64,000 nucleotides of DNA from Zarea fungicola (taxonomy: Eukaryota; Ascomycota; Sordariomycetes; Hypocreales; Cordycipitaceae). Below are positions 51,551 to 62,081 of this stretch, one piece after another. Numbering within the stretch: the stretch's first letter is position 1; the number at the start of each line of letters is the position of its first letter. The DNA lies in assembly GCA_900169235.1 (NCBI GenBank), contig FWCC01000119.1:1-64000 (forward strand), written 5' to 3'. Both the position numbers and the translations under genes were made by a program. The notes below the pieces were generated by a model. The model made no database searches. It was not told the DNA's origin and was given only the letters and a program-made list of their open reading frames with translations.

Positions 51551-52594
51551 TTACAGTCTGCTCTTGGCAGGACCGACCGTCTTGACTAGCGCACGGCCGT
51601 TGCTGAGGCAAATCTTGCCACCCGCGACCTGGGTGACGAAGCGAATCTCCTCAAAATCGCCCTTCTTCTCACCCGTCTTCCATACATGGGTGATGAGCTT
51701 GTCGCCCGGCTTGACAGGGCTGGCGAAGCGAGCCTGGTACTCCTTGATGTTGGCAGGGTCGCTGGCGCCGAGTGCGCGCACAATCTCGAGACAGGTCGAG
51801 TTCCACGAGTACAGGCCATGCATGATGGCACCGCCGAAGCCCATCTTCTGACCGGGCTCAGGCGTGGCATGAAGCGGGTTGTAGTCGCCGTTGAGGCGGT
51901 ACAGGAGCGCCGACTCAGCCGTAGTCTGGTGCTCGAGGACCACGTCGGGCTTGGCGTCCTTTGGCGGCGGGAAGTTGACTGTCGCGGGGCCCTTGGGGCC
52001 GCCCCAGTTGCCCTGGCCGATGAAGAAGGAGCTGGTGTGAATACGGGTGTAGACATTGTTGCTGTCGGTGTCAATGAGCTCCGTCTCGACGTCAAGAACG
52101 GTGCCGGGCTTGCCCTTGTCGTAGACGCCGACAACTTTGGTACGGATCTCAAAGTTGCGGCCCTTGGAAGTGGTGGGGAGCGGCTTGATGAACTCAATCT
52201 TGCGCTGGCCGTCGACGACTCGTCGGTAGTCAAACTCGGGGACGTCGGGGATTCTGGTGGCCTTGTTGGCGGCGTAAAAGTCAATTACCTCTTGTGTATC
52301 GCCCTTGAAAGCTATGGGGGGGACTTGATTAGTGGCTGGATTGTGTATTTGACGGCTCGACACAGCTTACAGAGGATGATGGGGTATGTGGGAAAAGCGG
52401 CAAAGTTGGGGTGCAACTCCTACAATCCACTGTCAGCACAAGCTCATTATATGATGATCGCAGCCAATTCGTACGTAGAGGAGGTGAAGCTCGTCAGACT
52501 TGGCACCAATCGAGTTGGCAAACAGCAGCAGGTCTCGCTGAAGCCAGGACACCTTCTGGCGAGGATATTCGAAGCCGACACCGGGACCGGACAT
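51551..52594 (-). CDS. MaoC-like hot-dog dehydratase with peroxisomal end
   Basis: Probable 2-enoyl-CoA hydratase 2 type enzyme of peroxisomal beta-oxidation or a related acyl-CoA pathway. Three exons (52594-52475, 52419-52371, 52311-51551) join in frame to 309 residues; introns are 55 and 59 bp with donors GTACGA and GTAAGC. The N-terminal half is a degenerate hot-dog domain (FEYPRQKVSWLQRDLLLFANSIGA), and the C-terminal half carries the hydratase 2 signature as GDYNPLHATPE, with the aspartate and histidine of the active site, then GFGGAIMHGLYSW. The last three residues, SRL, fit a type 1 peroxisomal targeting signal. It resembles the C-terminal part of Fox2, but stands alone without dehydrogenase domains. 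Confidence 0.9.
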
Positions 52595-53573
52595 GATGGA
52601 CGGTGATGATTTTTTTTTTTTTGGGTATGAAATTGGAGAAAGTTGTTTTTATTGTCAGCTGGCTGAATACTGAGAGATGATGGGGAAGAAAGGTCAGTTA
52701 AATGTGCAAGTGGTCACTGGTGGAAATGCTCTCGGTATTCGAGCTTACAGATGGGTCTCTGCCGAGGTAGTGTCGGACGCCGGTTAAGCTCTTACAGGCC
52801 AGGAAGCTGGCAAAGGTCCCCCGCACAAGCCGCCTCCCCGGCCGATGGTGCGGCGGGTTGTCGACTGATCAAGCGCTATAAATTGAGAGGTGGCGTGCTG
52901 CTGGCTGCTGCCAGTCTCTTGCCAAACTCTCCGTTATAGGGCAAATAAAGTCCGGTTAACCAGTAATTAGCTATTGTAGGTACTATCCTCACCACCGTTG
53001 GGGGAATGCTACGATTTCTCAATAATAACTATATAACCAAAGACGAAGAAGAAAAACCATCGTGTAGTTAATTGGAAAGCCTAAGCTATCTTAAATTAAA
53101 AGTTTGACAACATTGGAAAGCAATAGGGTTGTTATTCGGATTCAAGCTCAGTTGATGCTCTCCGTGGGTCTGGTCCCCAGCGTGACCCGTTTTGCCCATG
53201 AGCTTGAGCAACCTACCCTTTACATCTGCTCCTCACCGACATCATGAACAAACAGTGCGATGTGTGCTGCGCCAAACTCATTTTATTTGGCATACTTCTC
53301 CAGCACCTTTCTACAAGCACAGATCTACTGCAGTGTAACAATGCGACCAATACGCTGGGGAGCGCCAGCCACCTGAATCAGGCCACACAACTGGCCATGG
53401 TTAACCGCACCAAAAGACACTCTTCAAATAAAACTCTTATTTAAACAAAGGAAATCATTCCAGTCTCGACTGGAAAGAACTATCAATCTTGAAAATTCAA
53501 AAAGAGCGTGACCGTGCACGGCTTATGCTCCGCACACTCAAATTCAGCAAATCGAGCACTCATTACTGATCAG
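52595..53573. other. Intergenic region upstream of the MaoC gene
   Basis: About 1 kb. Holds the MaoC promoter and the 3' flank of the next minus-strand gene. The plus frame at 53244-53444 (66 codons, ATG) has no recognisable feature. Confidence 0.45.
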
Positions 53574-54881
53574 CTAGCCAACCCTACCCTTTGCCCTGTC
53601 GCACTCTTCCAGAAACCTATATATGCCCTCTAGACCCTCAAAATCACTTGACTGCTGCCCTGGAGAGCCACTTGCAGGTGATAGACTTTCATATTCTTCT
53701 GGATCTGACAGCCAAGGATTGCCTCCATCAAGTTCAAATGCTTCTTGAATAAACGAGTCATCACTGAGAGAGTCATACTCTGTGCCCGGTCCCCACACAG
53801 ACCTGGTTGAACCCCCAGGCGATGTAAGGGCTTTGGACGACTCGGGCGCAAATGGGATATGAAGTGTCATGTGCATATTGTCCGACTGAGGGTCCTGACC
53901 GAGGACACCTCGCTCGATTCCAACATCGTCACAAAGGCACTCCAACGTGTACACATCGACACCCGGAAATCGAACACGAAGCGTATTGCCCTTTTCCATG
54001 GAGACTGGCAAGTCTCCGAGTACCGATAAACGACGAAGATCTGCAAATATGGCCGTCAGGTCCTTGAGTGCACGACCAAAGTCGGTTGAGAGAACATCAA
54101 GAAACCCCTCGGTGTTGAGGGATACACCGACAGAAGGAGCAGCGCCCTTGAACCCGGACATTTCAGACGCACCAACGAGAGCAGCAGCCAGGGGGCTCAT
54201 GGCAGTAATTGTGGGACTGAGCTGGAAGTCGATGTAGGAGCCAGAGGCGAAGTGGGGGAAGCTCGCCATCTTGCGCATGGCCATGTCCTCGAGAGCCGAA
54301 ACGGCGCGGTACCGAGGCTCGCCGTTCGCGCCAGGGCCATCATAATGGAGGCGCTGGCCAGATAGGAAGAAAGCTCGCATGGCCTGGGAGACATTTTGTA
54401 CGACCTGAGCAGGTGCCGCTGGGGTGTGCGAGAAGTATCTGGCCCCCCCACCAATACTGTATCCTCCCGCGGAGCGAGGCATTGCACCTCCCGTCAAATT
54501 TGGCCGAAGAGCATTCGCAAACGGGGCTCGCCCAGAGAATTGGGCCACTCGTCGAGATGTGTTAGAGGACGGTAGCTGGGATCGATGGAATGGCTGTCGA
54601 GAACCACCGGCGTGGGGAGAGGAGCTGATAAATCGGCGAACAGCTTGAACCTGTTGGCCCGATACGCGGGAGATCCAGCGTCTTTGCTGCTTCAAGAAAG
54701 CAGCAGGATGTATAGGCTGCCGGCCGCCAGAACCGGTCCTAATAGGGATGTATTGCGTTTTACCGTATAGTGGCCGCGCGGCACTGGCAATGTTCGCACG
54801 CACGACATCGCCTGCCCTCGCAGCAGCAACGCGGAGGATGCGGAAGGCCGCAGGGCCCCATATCCCCGCCATGGATGCCAT
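53574..54881 (-). CDS. Fungal protein of unknown function, probably mitochondrial
   Basis: Single exon of 435 residues with a true ATG at 54881 (a second Met at residue 4). The first 110 residues are Arg/Ala/Ser-rich and nearly free of acids, with repeated sections such as RRWISRVSG and RRFISSSPHAGG, which fits an extended mitochondrial targeting region. The folded part is about 160-380: AQVVQNVSQAMRAFFLSGQRLHYDG, FQLSPTITAMSPLAAALVGAS and TLRVRFPGVDVYTLECLCDDVGIERG. The C-terminus is acidic and Ser/Gly-rich. I know similar fungal proteins only under uninformative names; a label 'casein kinase II beta 2 subunit' is sometimes attached to such proteins as I remember, but I see no CK2-beta zinc finger here, so I do not use it. 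Confidence 0.8.
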   Translation of the reverse strand: MASMAGIWGPAAFRILRVAAARAGDVVRANIASAARPLYGKTQYIPIRTGSGGRQPIHPAAFLKQQRRWISRVSGQQVQAVRRFISSSPHAGGSRQPFHRSQLPSSNTSRRVAQFSGRAPFANALRPNLTGGAMPRSAGGYSIGGGARYFSHTPAAPAQVVQNVSQAMRAFFLSGQRLHYDGPGANGEPRYRAVSALEDMAMRKMASFPHFASGSYIDFQLSPTITAMSPLAAALVGASEMSGFKGAAPSVGVSLNTEGFLDVLSTDFGRALKDLTAIFADLRRLSVLGDLPVSMEKGNTLRVRFPGVDVYTLECLCDDVGIERGVLGQDPQSDNMHMTLHIPFAPESSKALTSPGGSTRSVWGPGTEYDSLSDDSFIQEAFELDGGNPWLSDPEEYESLSPASGSPGQQSSDFEGLEGIYRFLEECDRAKGRVG

Positions 54882-56414
54882 GATGGGCGAAAACTATTCA
54901 GAGGTTTAAATCACTCTTGCAGAGATGCAAGATGAGGAGTGGTGTGTCACACAGCAAGTTCTCAACCTGAGGATGCCGTCACCGACGTAGCCCCAGCCAC
55001 ACCAGTGTCACTTCGCCACCCGGGATGCGGGAGGGACCGGGCTGCACCGCCACAAGCTGCCTCAATTCGCTAGTCCCAGAATAGACTAGTACTACCAAGC
55101 TACCATTTATATCTTCTCCAAAAAATTATTCGTTTTTTCTTTCTCCTCTCAAACACATCAAAAGCCCATCAGCTCCCTAACCTTGAAGAGAGGATTGGGC
55201 GAGCCCTTCTCGTCCACCATGGCGTGACGATGATGGGCTGGATTACTATGAGGTAAGAATTGATTCCTTGCAGGTTTCTGATTTGTTTTCTTTGCACAAT
55301 GATGATTTATGACAAACTTTGAACAATCCAATTCATACCAAACCATGGTGAAAGAAATTCTTAAAAAATTAACCTGAGCAGGCTTTTCTGCATGCAATGC
55401 TTTTGTTCTTAACATGGCCAGACTAGAGCTGACCTACAATGCAGATTATAATTTGATTGACGACACTACTCCGTTCTATATAAAAATTAAAAGGTTTGTG
55501 GACAATTTCTTTTCTTTGCTTGCACATACCCCATCCGAGTGATGATCAAACCGACACCTTAGGGATTCCTCATGCTTAATATATAATGTGGATAACGTTG
55601 TTATAAGTTTCAGCCTTGTCTGACTTGGATATTTTACATTCCTTCCTACTTGAATTGCCGTCTCGCTCAACATTTTGTTAACTTTGATTACGCATTAGGT
55701 AAATAATAAAATATACACAATACAGACCCGACACCAAGTGCCTATATGATGAAGATTTGAACGAACGGGCGGACATATCGAGCCCTGCTGCCCATATACC
55801 CTAGAAAAGCAAGGCGTACAAACCTTGTGGTTTATGGTTGGTGGGATCTCTTGATGATACTTCGTCACCTGATTTGAGCACATTTCTTTGATTCTTGCTG
55901 GGATGGAACTCGATGCTTGAAATTGTTAACTAATTGCTGTTGTGCAATAGGTACTAAGATTTTTTCTTCCTCGCTCCGAAAACACCGATTCAGTGATGAG
56001 ATGTATCAATTTGTATTCACACTAGTATATCTCATGCTCCTTTGGGAGTCTGAGAAATGCCATGACTTCACCTTCTGATAGGTAATTATCCTCTCTTTTC
56101 ATGGCCCTTCGAATCAAATTCTTATACTAACTTGGCTCTAGAATTCTCTTTTACAATGTTTTTTTTGCAGATGTCATCTTGGTATCAAAGCTGACCAACT
56201 TTTGCAGGTATGGATTTACGACTCGATAGTTACCCCTCGCGGCCTAGCATCTGCACTTGACATTATTTTACGGATTATGCAAGTTGAATACATAATATAT
56301 ATTTTGATGTCTTGAAACACTTTGTTTTTTATTTTCCCATGTGAAACCCATTGCACAAATGCCTACCTTTGTACATACAGCATCTATGATGCATGTCAGA
56401 CCCGTCTTCTAGCT
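54882..56414. other. 1.5 kb interval with a possible small exon
   Basis: Mostly AT-rich. The minus strand at about 55236-55158 ends a frame with C/G-rich third positions (DEKGSPNPLFKVRELMGF, then stop), unlike its AT-rich surroundings, so it may be the last exon of a small gene whose upstream exons I cannot place. The region 55,450-56,300 shows nothing else. Confidence 0.4.
55158..55236 (-). CDS. Candidate last exon of an unresolved small gene
   Basis: A short stretch with coding-like codon choice and a stop at 55158, preceded by CTCATAG, a plausible acceptor. A possible earlier piece (MLRTKALHAEKPAQ, from 55415) has a GT after it. The family and the full exon structure are unknown; it may also be chance. 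Confidence 0.22.
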
Positions 56415-57833
56415 CTAAAGTTGCAGACGGGCATTCATGCCGACAATGCAGCGTACAAGATCCCAGTCGCCATTCGCGCCGACCCAGTCCGTCACAACGA
56501 TACCTGCACCCGCCGAGCCAATGCCCAGGTTGTTTGGGCCTTTGCCGTGTACACCATGGCTCGTGCACAGGTAGTCCACCACGCGCGGGTTGACCTTGGC
56601 CGCGATGCGTTCCGGCCAGCACGTCGCATTGAAGAAGTTGCTCGCGCTCAGAAAGTTGACAAAGAATGGCGGCTTGGCCCCATCCTCTGCATACCCATCC
56701 ATGCCGGGCAGTAGGAAACGCGCCTCGGCCGCGCGCTCCAAATGGCCGTGGCTGAAGTGCACCTTTTTGTCAATGTTCTCGCTCTCGGTGACCTCGTAAA
56801 AGTCCTGCACGCGGATGGCGCAGCCCCCGACCTCGCCGTCCTCACAGTTGTCTGGCCAGCTCGAGGCGTCGAGGCCCCAGCCGCGGCCGTCCCACTCGCC
56901 CTTGAGCGCGTCGTCGAGCCAGAAGCGGCGCAGGAGCACGATGCGGCCGCGGACCTCGCCAAGCGTCGGCACGCGGGGCTCCGTGTACCACCGATCGCCG
57001 CGCTTGTCCACGTAGCCGCTCTTCAGGTACCGGCCCAGGTCGCCGTCGGAGCCCTTGCCTGTGCCCTCGCGCTTGAGGCTGATGACGACGGTCTCGCTGG
57101 GGTGCTCCTCGAGGAAGGCGTACACGTCCTCGAGCATGTCGCCAAAGTACTTGGTTCCCGTGAGCGAGATGGGGAACACGCTGTGGACGAGCGCGAGCCG
57201 CTCGTCGCCGTCCGCGCTGGCCGACACGCGGATGTCCATGAAGCGCACGCCGTTGCGCAGCTGCTCGGGGACGCCCACGGCCTGGCAGCGCACAGAGGGT
57301 AGCGCCGTGTAGCACGTCGGCGAGTTGTGCGTGCCGGGGATGGACAGCGACGGGAGCGGCCACTCGTCCTTGAGTTCCGACATCCATCTGTCCAGCGCGG
57401 CTGACGAGTACACGGCCACCAGGCCCTCCTTGGCTACATACACCACCGTGAGGTCGTGCGGCCCGTCGTCGAGCTTCTTCATGACAGCCGACTTGGATGT
57501 CGGGCTCGGCACGTCTGTCTCATAGCTGTGATCTTCCGTCTTAAAAGTCAGGCGCACTACCTGCCGATCGTCGACCTCGGCGGCGGCAATATCTGTTTCG
57601 ATGGCCTGAAAGGCATCGGCGCAAAAGGAAACATCGCGACGGGAGCTACCTTGCTCTTCTTCCTTGACGCGCAGCTCGGAAGAGGAGTGGGTGGTGGCGT
57701 TGAGAAAGTTGGTGACTGCACCGCCGAGGCTCGAGAGCATGCCCGCCGTCTTTACCCGCTCGGCAGCGAAGTTCTCGGCGCAGACGAGCTCCAGGGGGTG
57801 AATGGTAAGGTTGCGGATCGTAAGGTTCGGCAT
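56415..57833 (-). CDS. PI-PLC X-domain protein (bacterial-type phosphatidylinositol phospholipase C fold)
   Basis: Member of the family of phosphatidylinositol-specific phospholipase C-like proteins that lack PH, EF-hand and Y domains. Single exon, 472 residues from the ATG at 57833 (the open frame extends 12 codons further, without an ATG). The catalytic region begins with LSIPGTHNSP (His169), followed by VRFMDIRVS and LVHSVFPISLTG, with the second active His probably in LVHSVF, then TVVISLKREGTG, as in the family. No signal peptide is visible, so a cytosolic product is expected, although some fungal relatives are secreted. The N-terminal 150 residues, with a predicted beta-rich start (NLTIRNLTIHPLEL), are outside the X domain. 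GC content is higher than in neighbouring genes. Confidence 0.85.
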   Translation of the reverse strand: MPNLTIRNLTIHPLELVCAENFAAERVKTAGMLSSLGGAVTNFLNATTHSSSELRVKEEEQGSSRRDVSFCADAFQAIETDIAAAEVDDRQVVRLTFKTEDHSYETDVPSPTSKSAVMKKLDDGPHDLTVVYVAKEGLVAVYSSAALDRWMSELKDEWPLPSLSIPGTHNSPTCYTALPSVRCQAVGVPEQLRNGVRFMDIRVSASADGDERLALVHSVFPISLTGTKYFGDMLEDVYAFLEEHPSETVVISLKREGTGKGSDGDLGRYLKSGYVDKRGDRWYTEPRVPTLGEVRGRIVLLRRFWLDDALKGEWDGRGWGLDASSWPDNCEDGEVGGCAIRVQDFYEVTESENIDKKVHFSHGHLERAAEARFLLPGMDGYAEDGAKPPFFVNFLSASNFFNATCWPERIAAKVNPRVVDYLCTSHGVHGKGPNNLGIGSAGAGIVVTDWVGANGDWDLVRCIVGMNARLQL

Positions 57834-59117
57834 TGTGTTGGTTTGTTGGTGAGTTGGCAGCGGAGTCAACAGGGTATCTTTGAAATGTCACAAGGTGTAG
57901 TATGGCGACAGTAAATCGGATTTGAACGTTTCTGATAGAGGCTGAGGATAAAAATAAAACGAAGAGTGCCAATTGTCCAAGTTAAGCGTTAATGGAACCA
58001 GTGAGCCTATCTAGAGTTGTACTAGGAATAAGAGCAGCCTTTCAAAGGGCAGAACAGAAAAGTGATGAGTCTACTCTCGGAAGCCCGAGCGGGGGTATTG
58101 AGGCTTGGTGTAGGATCTGAACAAACGAGAGGCTTGCAACAGAAATAAGCTTGGCTGCTGTGGTGGGGTTGATGTCCTGTTTTTACGCTCTCTTGGAGGG
58201 GCAGTGCAAAAATCCACGAGCCGGTCTCAATGCAGCGGATAACTCCAACTCCCCAACTTTAGTATTGGGACCACCAACGAATGATGTGCTTTGCTGGCGC
58301 ACAGCTTTGGCCTCACGGTGCTTAGTGGATCGGCAGCACGTCGCTTTGCTGTTTGTTACCAGCTGAACTTCCCTGACGTGGCTGGCGCCATACTGCGAAG
58401 TGGTGGTAATAGTTTGGCTAGGGATTCAATCTAACTCTACCCTCACATCGTCATTCTTTTCCTGTACTTGCGTATAGGAGATAGTTACGCTCATGCTCCA
58501 AGCAACAGTCACAAGGTACGCATTGGTTGTACTTTTTCATCGCTTCCCAAATGCTGTCTCATTTGCTTCTTCTAATACAATAAGCCGCAGGAGCTGCGAC
58601 CTATGTAGAATATATTTGCTAGCATCTCTCCCGCCCTGCCGAGTGATCCGCACCTGTTCGGTCAGAGAAACGGGAAGAAAAAAGATGTTGAAGTTCTTTT
58701 GTGTTCCCGTAAACGCCAAGTTCATAACGCTCTCTCTTAAGCGCCCCTTGCTGAAAGGGTATCCCAAATGCAAATCTTCGCAGTAATGTTTTCCCAAATG
58801 CACGAATGCCCGATTGCCAGTCTTTGTTGAAAGACACAATCCGGGTTCATTCCTGGTATATCATGACGCCAGTTTTTCTGGCCTTCGTTATATAAAAAAA
58901 GAGGTGACAAAAGAAAATTAGTATGCTAAACCGCCCAGAAAAAAACCCCCGCGTCCCTGCGGGAGGGTGTATTGTGTACCAAATTGGTTTCGTTGAGAAC
59001 CGTACGCCGCCTTAAAAATTTGTGCCTCATGAAAATAAACATTAAACATATCTATCTTGAAACATGTAATGAAAAGCCTTGTTGAATGCTTTCCCAGTCA
59101 AGCTCTCAAGCAGATGC
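57834..59117. other. Intergenic region between the PLC gene and SAM synthetase
   Basis: About 1.3 kb. Holds the PLC promoter (minus strand, right of 57833) and the SAM synthetase 3' flank. Frames at 58151-58366 and 58493-58839 look like chance. Confidence 0.5.
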
Positions 59118-60420
59118 TTAGAACTTGAGAGCCTTGGGCTGCTCCCAGGTGAAGCTCTGGTTGGTACCAAAGTGACCGTTCTTGGCGGTCTGGAAGTAGA
59201 TGGGGCGGTCGAGGCTAAGCTCGCGCACAATGACACCGGGACGGAGGTCAAAGTTGTTGCGGATGATCTGGACAAGCTCGTCCGAGGTCTTCTCGGAGGT
59301 GCCATAGGTATCGACATAGATGGACAGGGGCTCAGCAACACCAATGGCGTAGGAGAGCTGGACAAGGGCACGGCGGGCAAGACCGGCGTGGACGAGGGAC
59401 TTCGCGATCCAGCGACCAACGTAGGCCGCAGAGCGATCGACCTTGGAGAAATCCTTACCGGAGAAGGCACCACCACCGTGGGCACCCCAACCGCCGTAAG
59501 TGTCGACAATGATCTTGCGGCCGGTCAGACCGGCATCACCCTGGGGACCACCAATGATGAAGAGGCCAGAGGGCTGGATGTGGTAGATGGTCTTGTCATC
59601 GAGGTACTGAGAGGGGATGGTAGCCTTGATGATCTTCTCGAGAATCTCCTTGCGGAGCTGTTCAGTGGTGATATCCTCAGAGTGCTGGGCAGAGACCACG
59701 ACAGTGTCAACGCGAACGGGGACAACGGCACCGTTGTCGTGCTTGTACTCGACGGTGACCTGGGTCTTGGTATCGGGACGGAGCCAGGGGAGGGTGCCGT
59801 CACGGCGGGCAGCAGACATGGCAGCGTTGAGCTTGTGAGCGAGCTGGAGGGTGAGGGGGAAGAGCTCGGGAGTCTCGTCGGTGGCATAACCGAACATGAT
59901 GCCCTGGTCACCAGCACCGAGGCGCTCAAGAGCCTCATCGTAGTGAAGACCCTGGGCGATATCGGGGGACTGCTGCTCAATGGCGACGAGCAGGTTCAGG
60001 GTCTTGTAGTCAAAGCCCTTGGCCGAGTCGTCGTAACCAATGTCCTTGACAGCATCACGGACGACCTTCTGGTAGTCAATCTTGGCCTTGGTGGTGATTT
60101 CACCAAAGATCATAACCATGCCAGTCTTGGTGGCAGTCTCGCAAGCAACCTTGGAGAGGGGATCCTCAGCCAAGCAGGCGTCGAGGACAGCATCGGAGAT
60201 CTGATCGGCAATCTTGTCGGGGTGACCCTCACCGACGGACTCGGACTATGCAAAGTGGTTAGCAAGACTGCATGAAGGGTGTGTAGCCGTAAGCAGGGGC
60301 TGAATCCCGCCGGAGGGGTAATCCGGCCCTGACGAGATGAGGACACATTGCGCAACATACAGTGAACAGGAAGTTACCCTGGTTGTGGTGGGTGCCGTTG
60401 GTACCGTTGACGGAAGGCAT
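59118..60420 (-). CDS. sam1: S-adenosylmethionine synthetase
   Basis: Makes S-adenosylmethionine from methionine and ATP in the cytosol, supplying methyl groups for most methylations. Two exons, 60420-60361 and 60245-59118, with a 115 bp intron (GTATGT...TAG), give 395 residues, normal for the family. Motif [19 protein letters not shown] near the start, [16 protein letters not shown], and the P-loop-like [18 protein letters not shown] are all present and intact. Codon choice is extremely biased to C-ending codons, a sign of strong expression; it also leaves a 398-codon open frame on the opposite strand, which I treat as an artefact. The first exon encodes only the non-conserved [12 protein letters not shown] leader. 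Confidence 0.98.
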
Positions 60421-62081
60421 TGTGAATAATTTGAGGGGATTAAGAGGAGGAGAAGAGGATAAAAAGGGTCAAAAGACTTTCGGGAGGGTTTTTTATGAGC
60501 GAGATTGCTAGCGGCAGAAAATAGTTTCTGGAAGGAAGTCGTCAGGAAAGACGGCACCGCAAGACTGTAGAGCAAAGAGCTTGTTAGTATAATGGGATTG
60601 AGAGCGAGGGTGAGAATCTGTCAGAGAATTCGACGAACCTCGTAGAGAAAAAGATGATGATGAGAGAGGAAAATAAAAAGAGAGCAGAAAGCGCGGGAGG
60701 AGGGCGAAGAAAAGGCGGAGGAGAAAAGTGTCGGCGCTGAAGGCAGCCTACCACAAGCCAGGAGCCAGTAGGACAGGAGTGGTACCTTGTTCACCAAAAA
60801 AGGGCTAGTCGGTACCTCGCGGCACCCAAAAAAAATCGACGGCTTAAGACAGGGCTGCCGAGTAAGTACCCAGGGAGACCCATGGAGGGGTAGGTAGAAG
60901 TGTTTTCTGCTGGGGAGGTACATGTAATGTGCACAAACCTAGGGTGTGGGACAGGGTACTATGCTAGCGTTGAGGAGGGGCAGCCTCATAAAAGTGACTG
61001 CAAAAGATACACCCGACACGACGCTTCGTGGTCGCTGTTTTCGGGTCATTGCAAGCACAGCTACGCAAGCCACCGAATTTGGCCGATGTCCCCCTTTCAA
61101 AAATTGACCGCTACGGGATAAATTTTACTGTCTTGTCGCTAATAGGAACTGGGTAAAAGAGTAGCTAACCAATTTACTTGTACGGGCAAGTTACAGAGCT
61201 ACCAAGAGCGTCGCTTGCACAAGTACTTTGCACATCTTGCAAACAGCCCAAAGGAGGCCCTGTCGGCGTTGGACCCGAACACGACAGTGGACAACGTGTG
61301 GATGTGGCAGCACGGGTGGGGGATATTGCGCCATCGGACACTCTCCAAGAGGGAAAAAAATAATAATAACTACGTATACATGGTAACTCGGGGAAAGCCA
61401 CATATGGTGTTGGCCCCTACTTAGCAGCAGGCAGTTTGTTGGGAACACCCAGCCTCGTCCCCTCATACTACGCTACTACTCCGTAGAATGTTGCGTGATG
61501 CCGGAAAATCATGACCACATCTAGTTGCCAGTACCAAGGCTGCCCGCGACAACGTGGTGCGGGTCATGTCCGGAGCTGCCAAGCTTCTATTTGTTCAAGC
61601 CTGGCTCAAACACTGTTGTCGGATAACTAATTGCTATGTACCATTTCTGGGAGTGGACTTGTCTTGGATGGCGAGCGATTCTCGGAAGGTCGGGGGGAAT
61701 GTTAATGTTCTCTCGGCCTCTGAGTAATAAATACGCGCACCCTGATTGCTATGGTTATGATGGGGCATGCTGTGAAAAAAGCGACTAATAAATCTGCAAG
61801 AATGGAGCACTGTATGCTTGCAGTAGGAAGACTACCGCATAAATTCGATCAAAATGATAAAATATACATACACAGCAAGACGGTCCAACTAGGGAAAGCG
61901 CGGTCAGGACTGTCGGCGCAGGCTAACCCCCACCTGGCTCTGGCGCTTGATGAAATCTTTTGAAGCTTTAGGAACTCTGGCATAGCTTTGTCGTGCTGAA
62001 CCACCACAAGCTGTACGCTGACGCCACCCAAATCAATCAGCTTCATCTGTTGAATTTCCGCATCCGATTCCTTTCGCCAAT
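60421..62081. other. Divergent promoter region between SAM synthetase and GPN3
   Basis: 1.7 kb shared upstream region. On the minus strand a pyrimidine-rich tract of about 300 bases precedes the SAM start, as expected for a strongly expressed fungal gene. Nothing else recognised; the short frames at 61174-61466 and 61751-61963 lack support. Confidence 0.5.

Noticed and set aside
51686..52606. 306-codon plus-strand frame over the MaoC gene
   Set aside because: Antisense shadow of a recognisable dehydratase; no motif and composition typical of reverse-strand reading.
56742..57302. 186-codon plus-strand frame over the PLC gene
   Set aside because: Ala/Val-rich antisense reading of GC-rich coding DNA with no domain.
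59079..60275. 398-codon plus-strand open frame through SAM synthetase
   Set aside because: It is the mirror of a gene with extreme codon bias; its valine/leucine/glycine-rich translation has no domain, while the minus-strand frame is a complete known enzyme.
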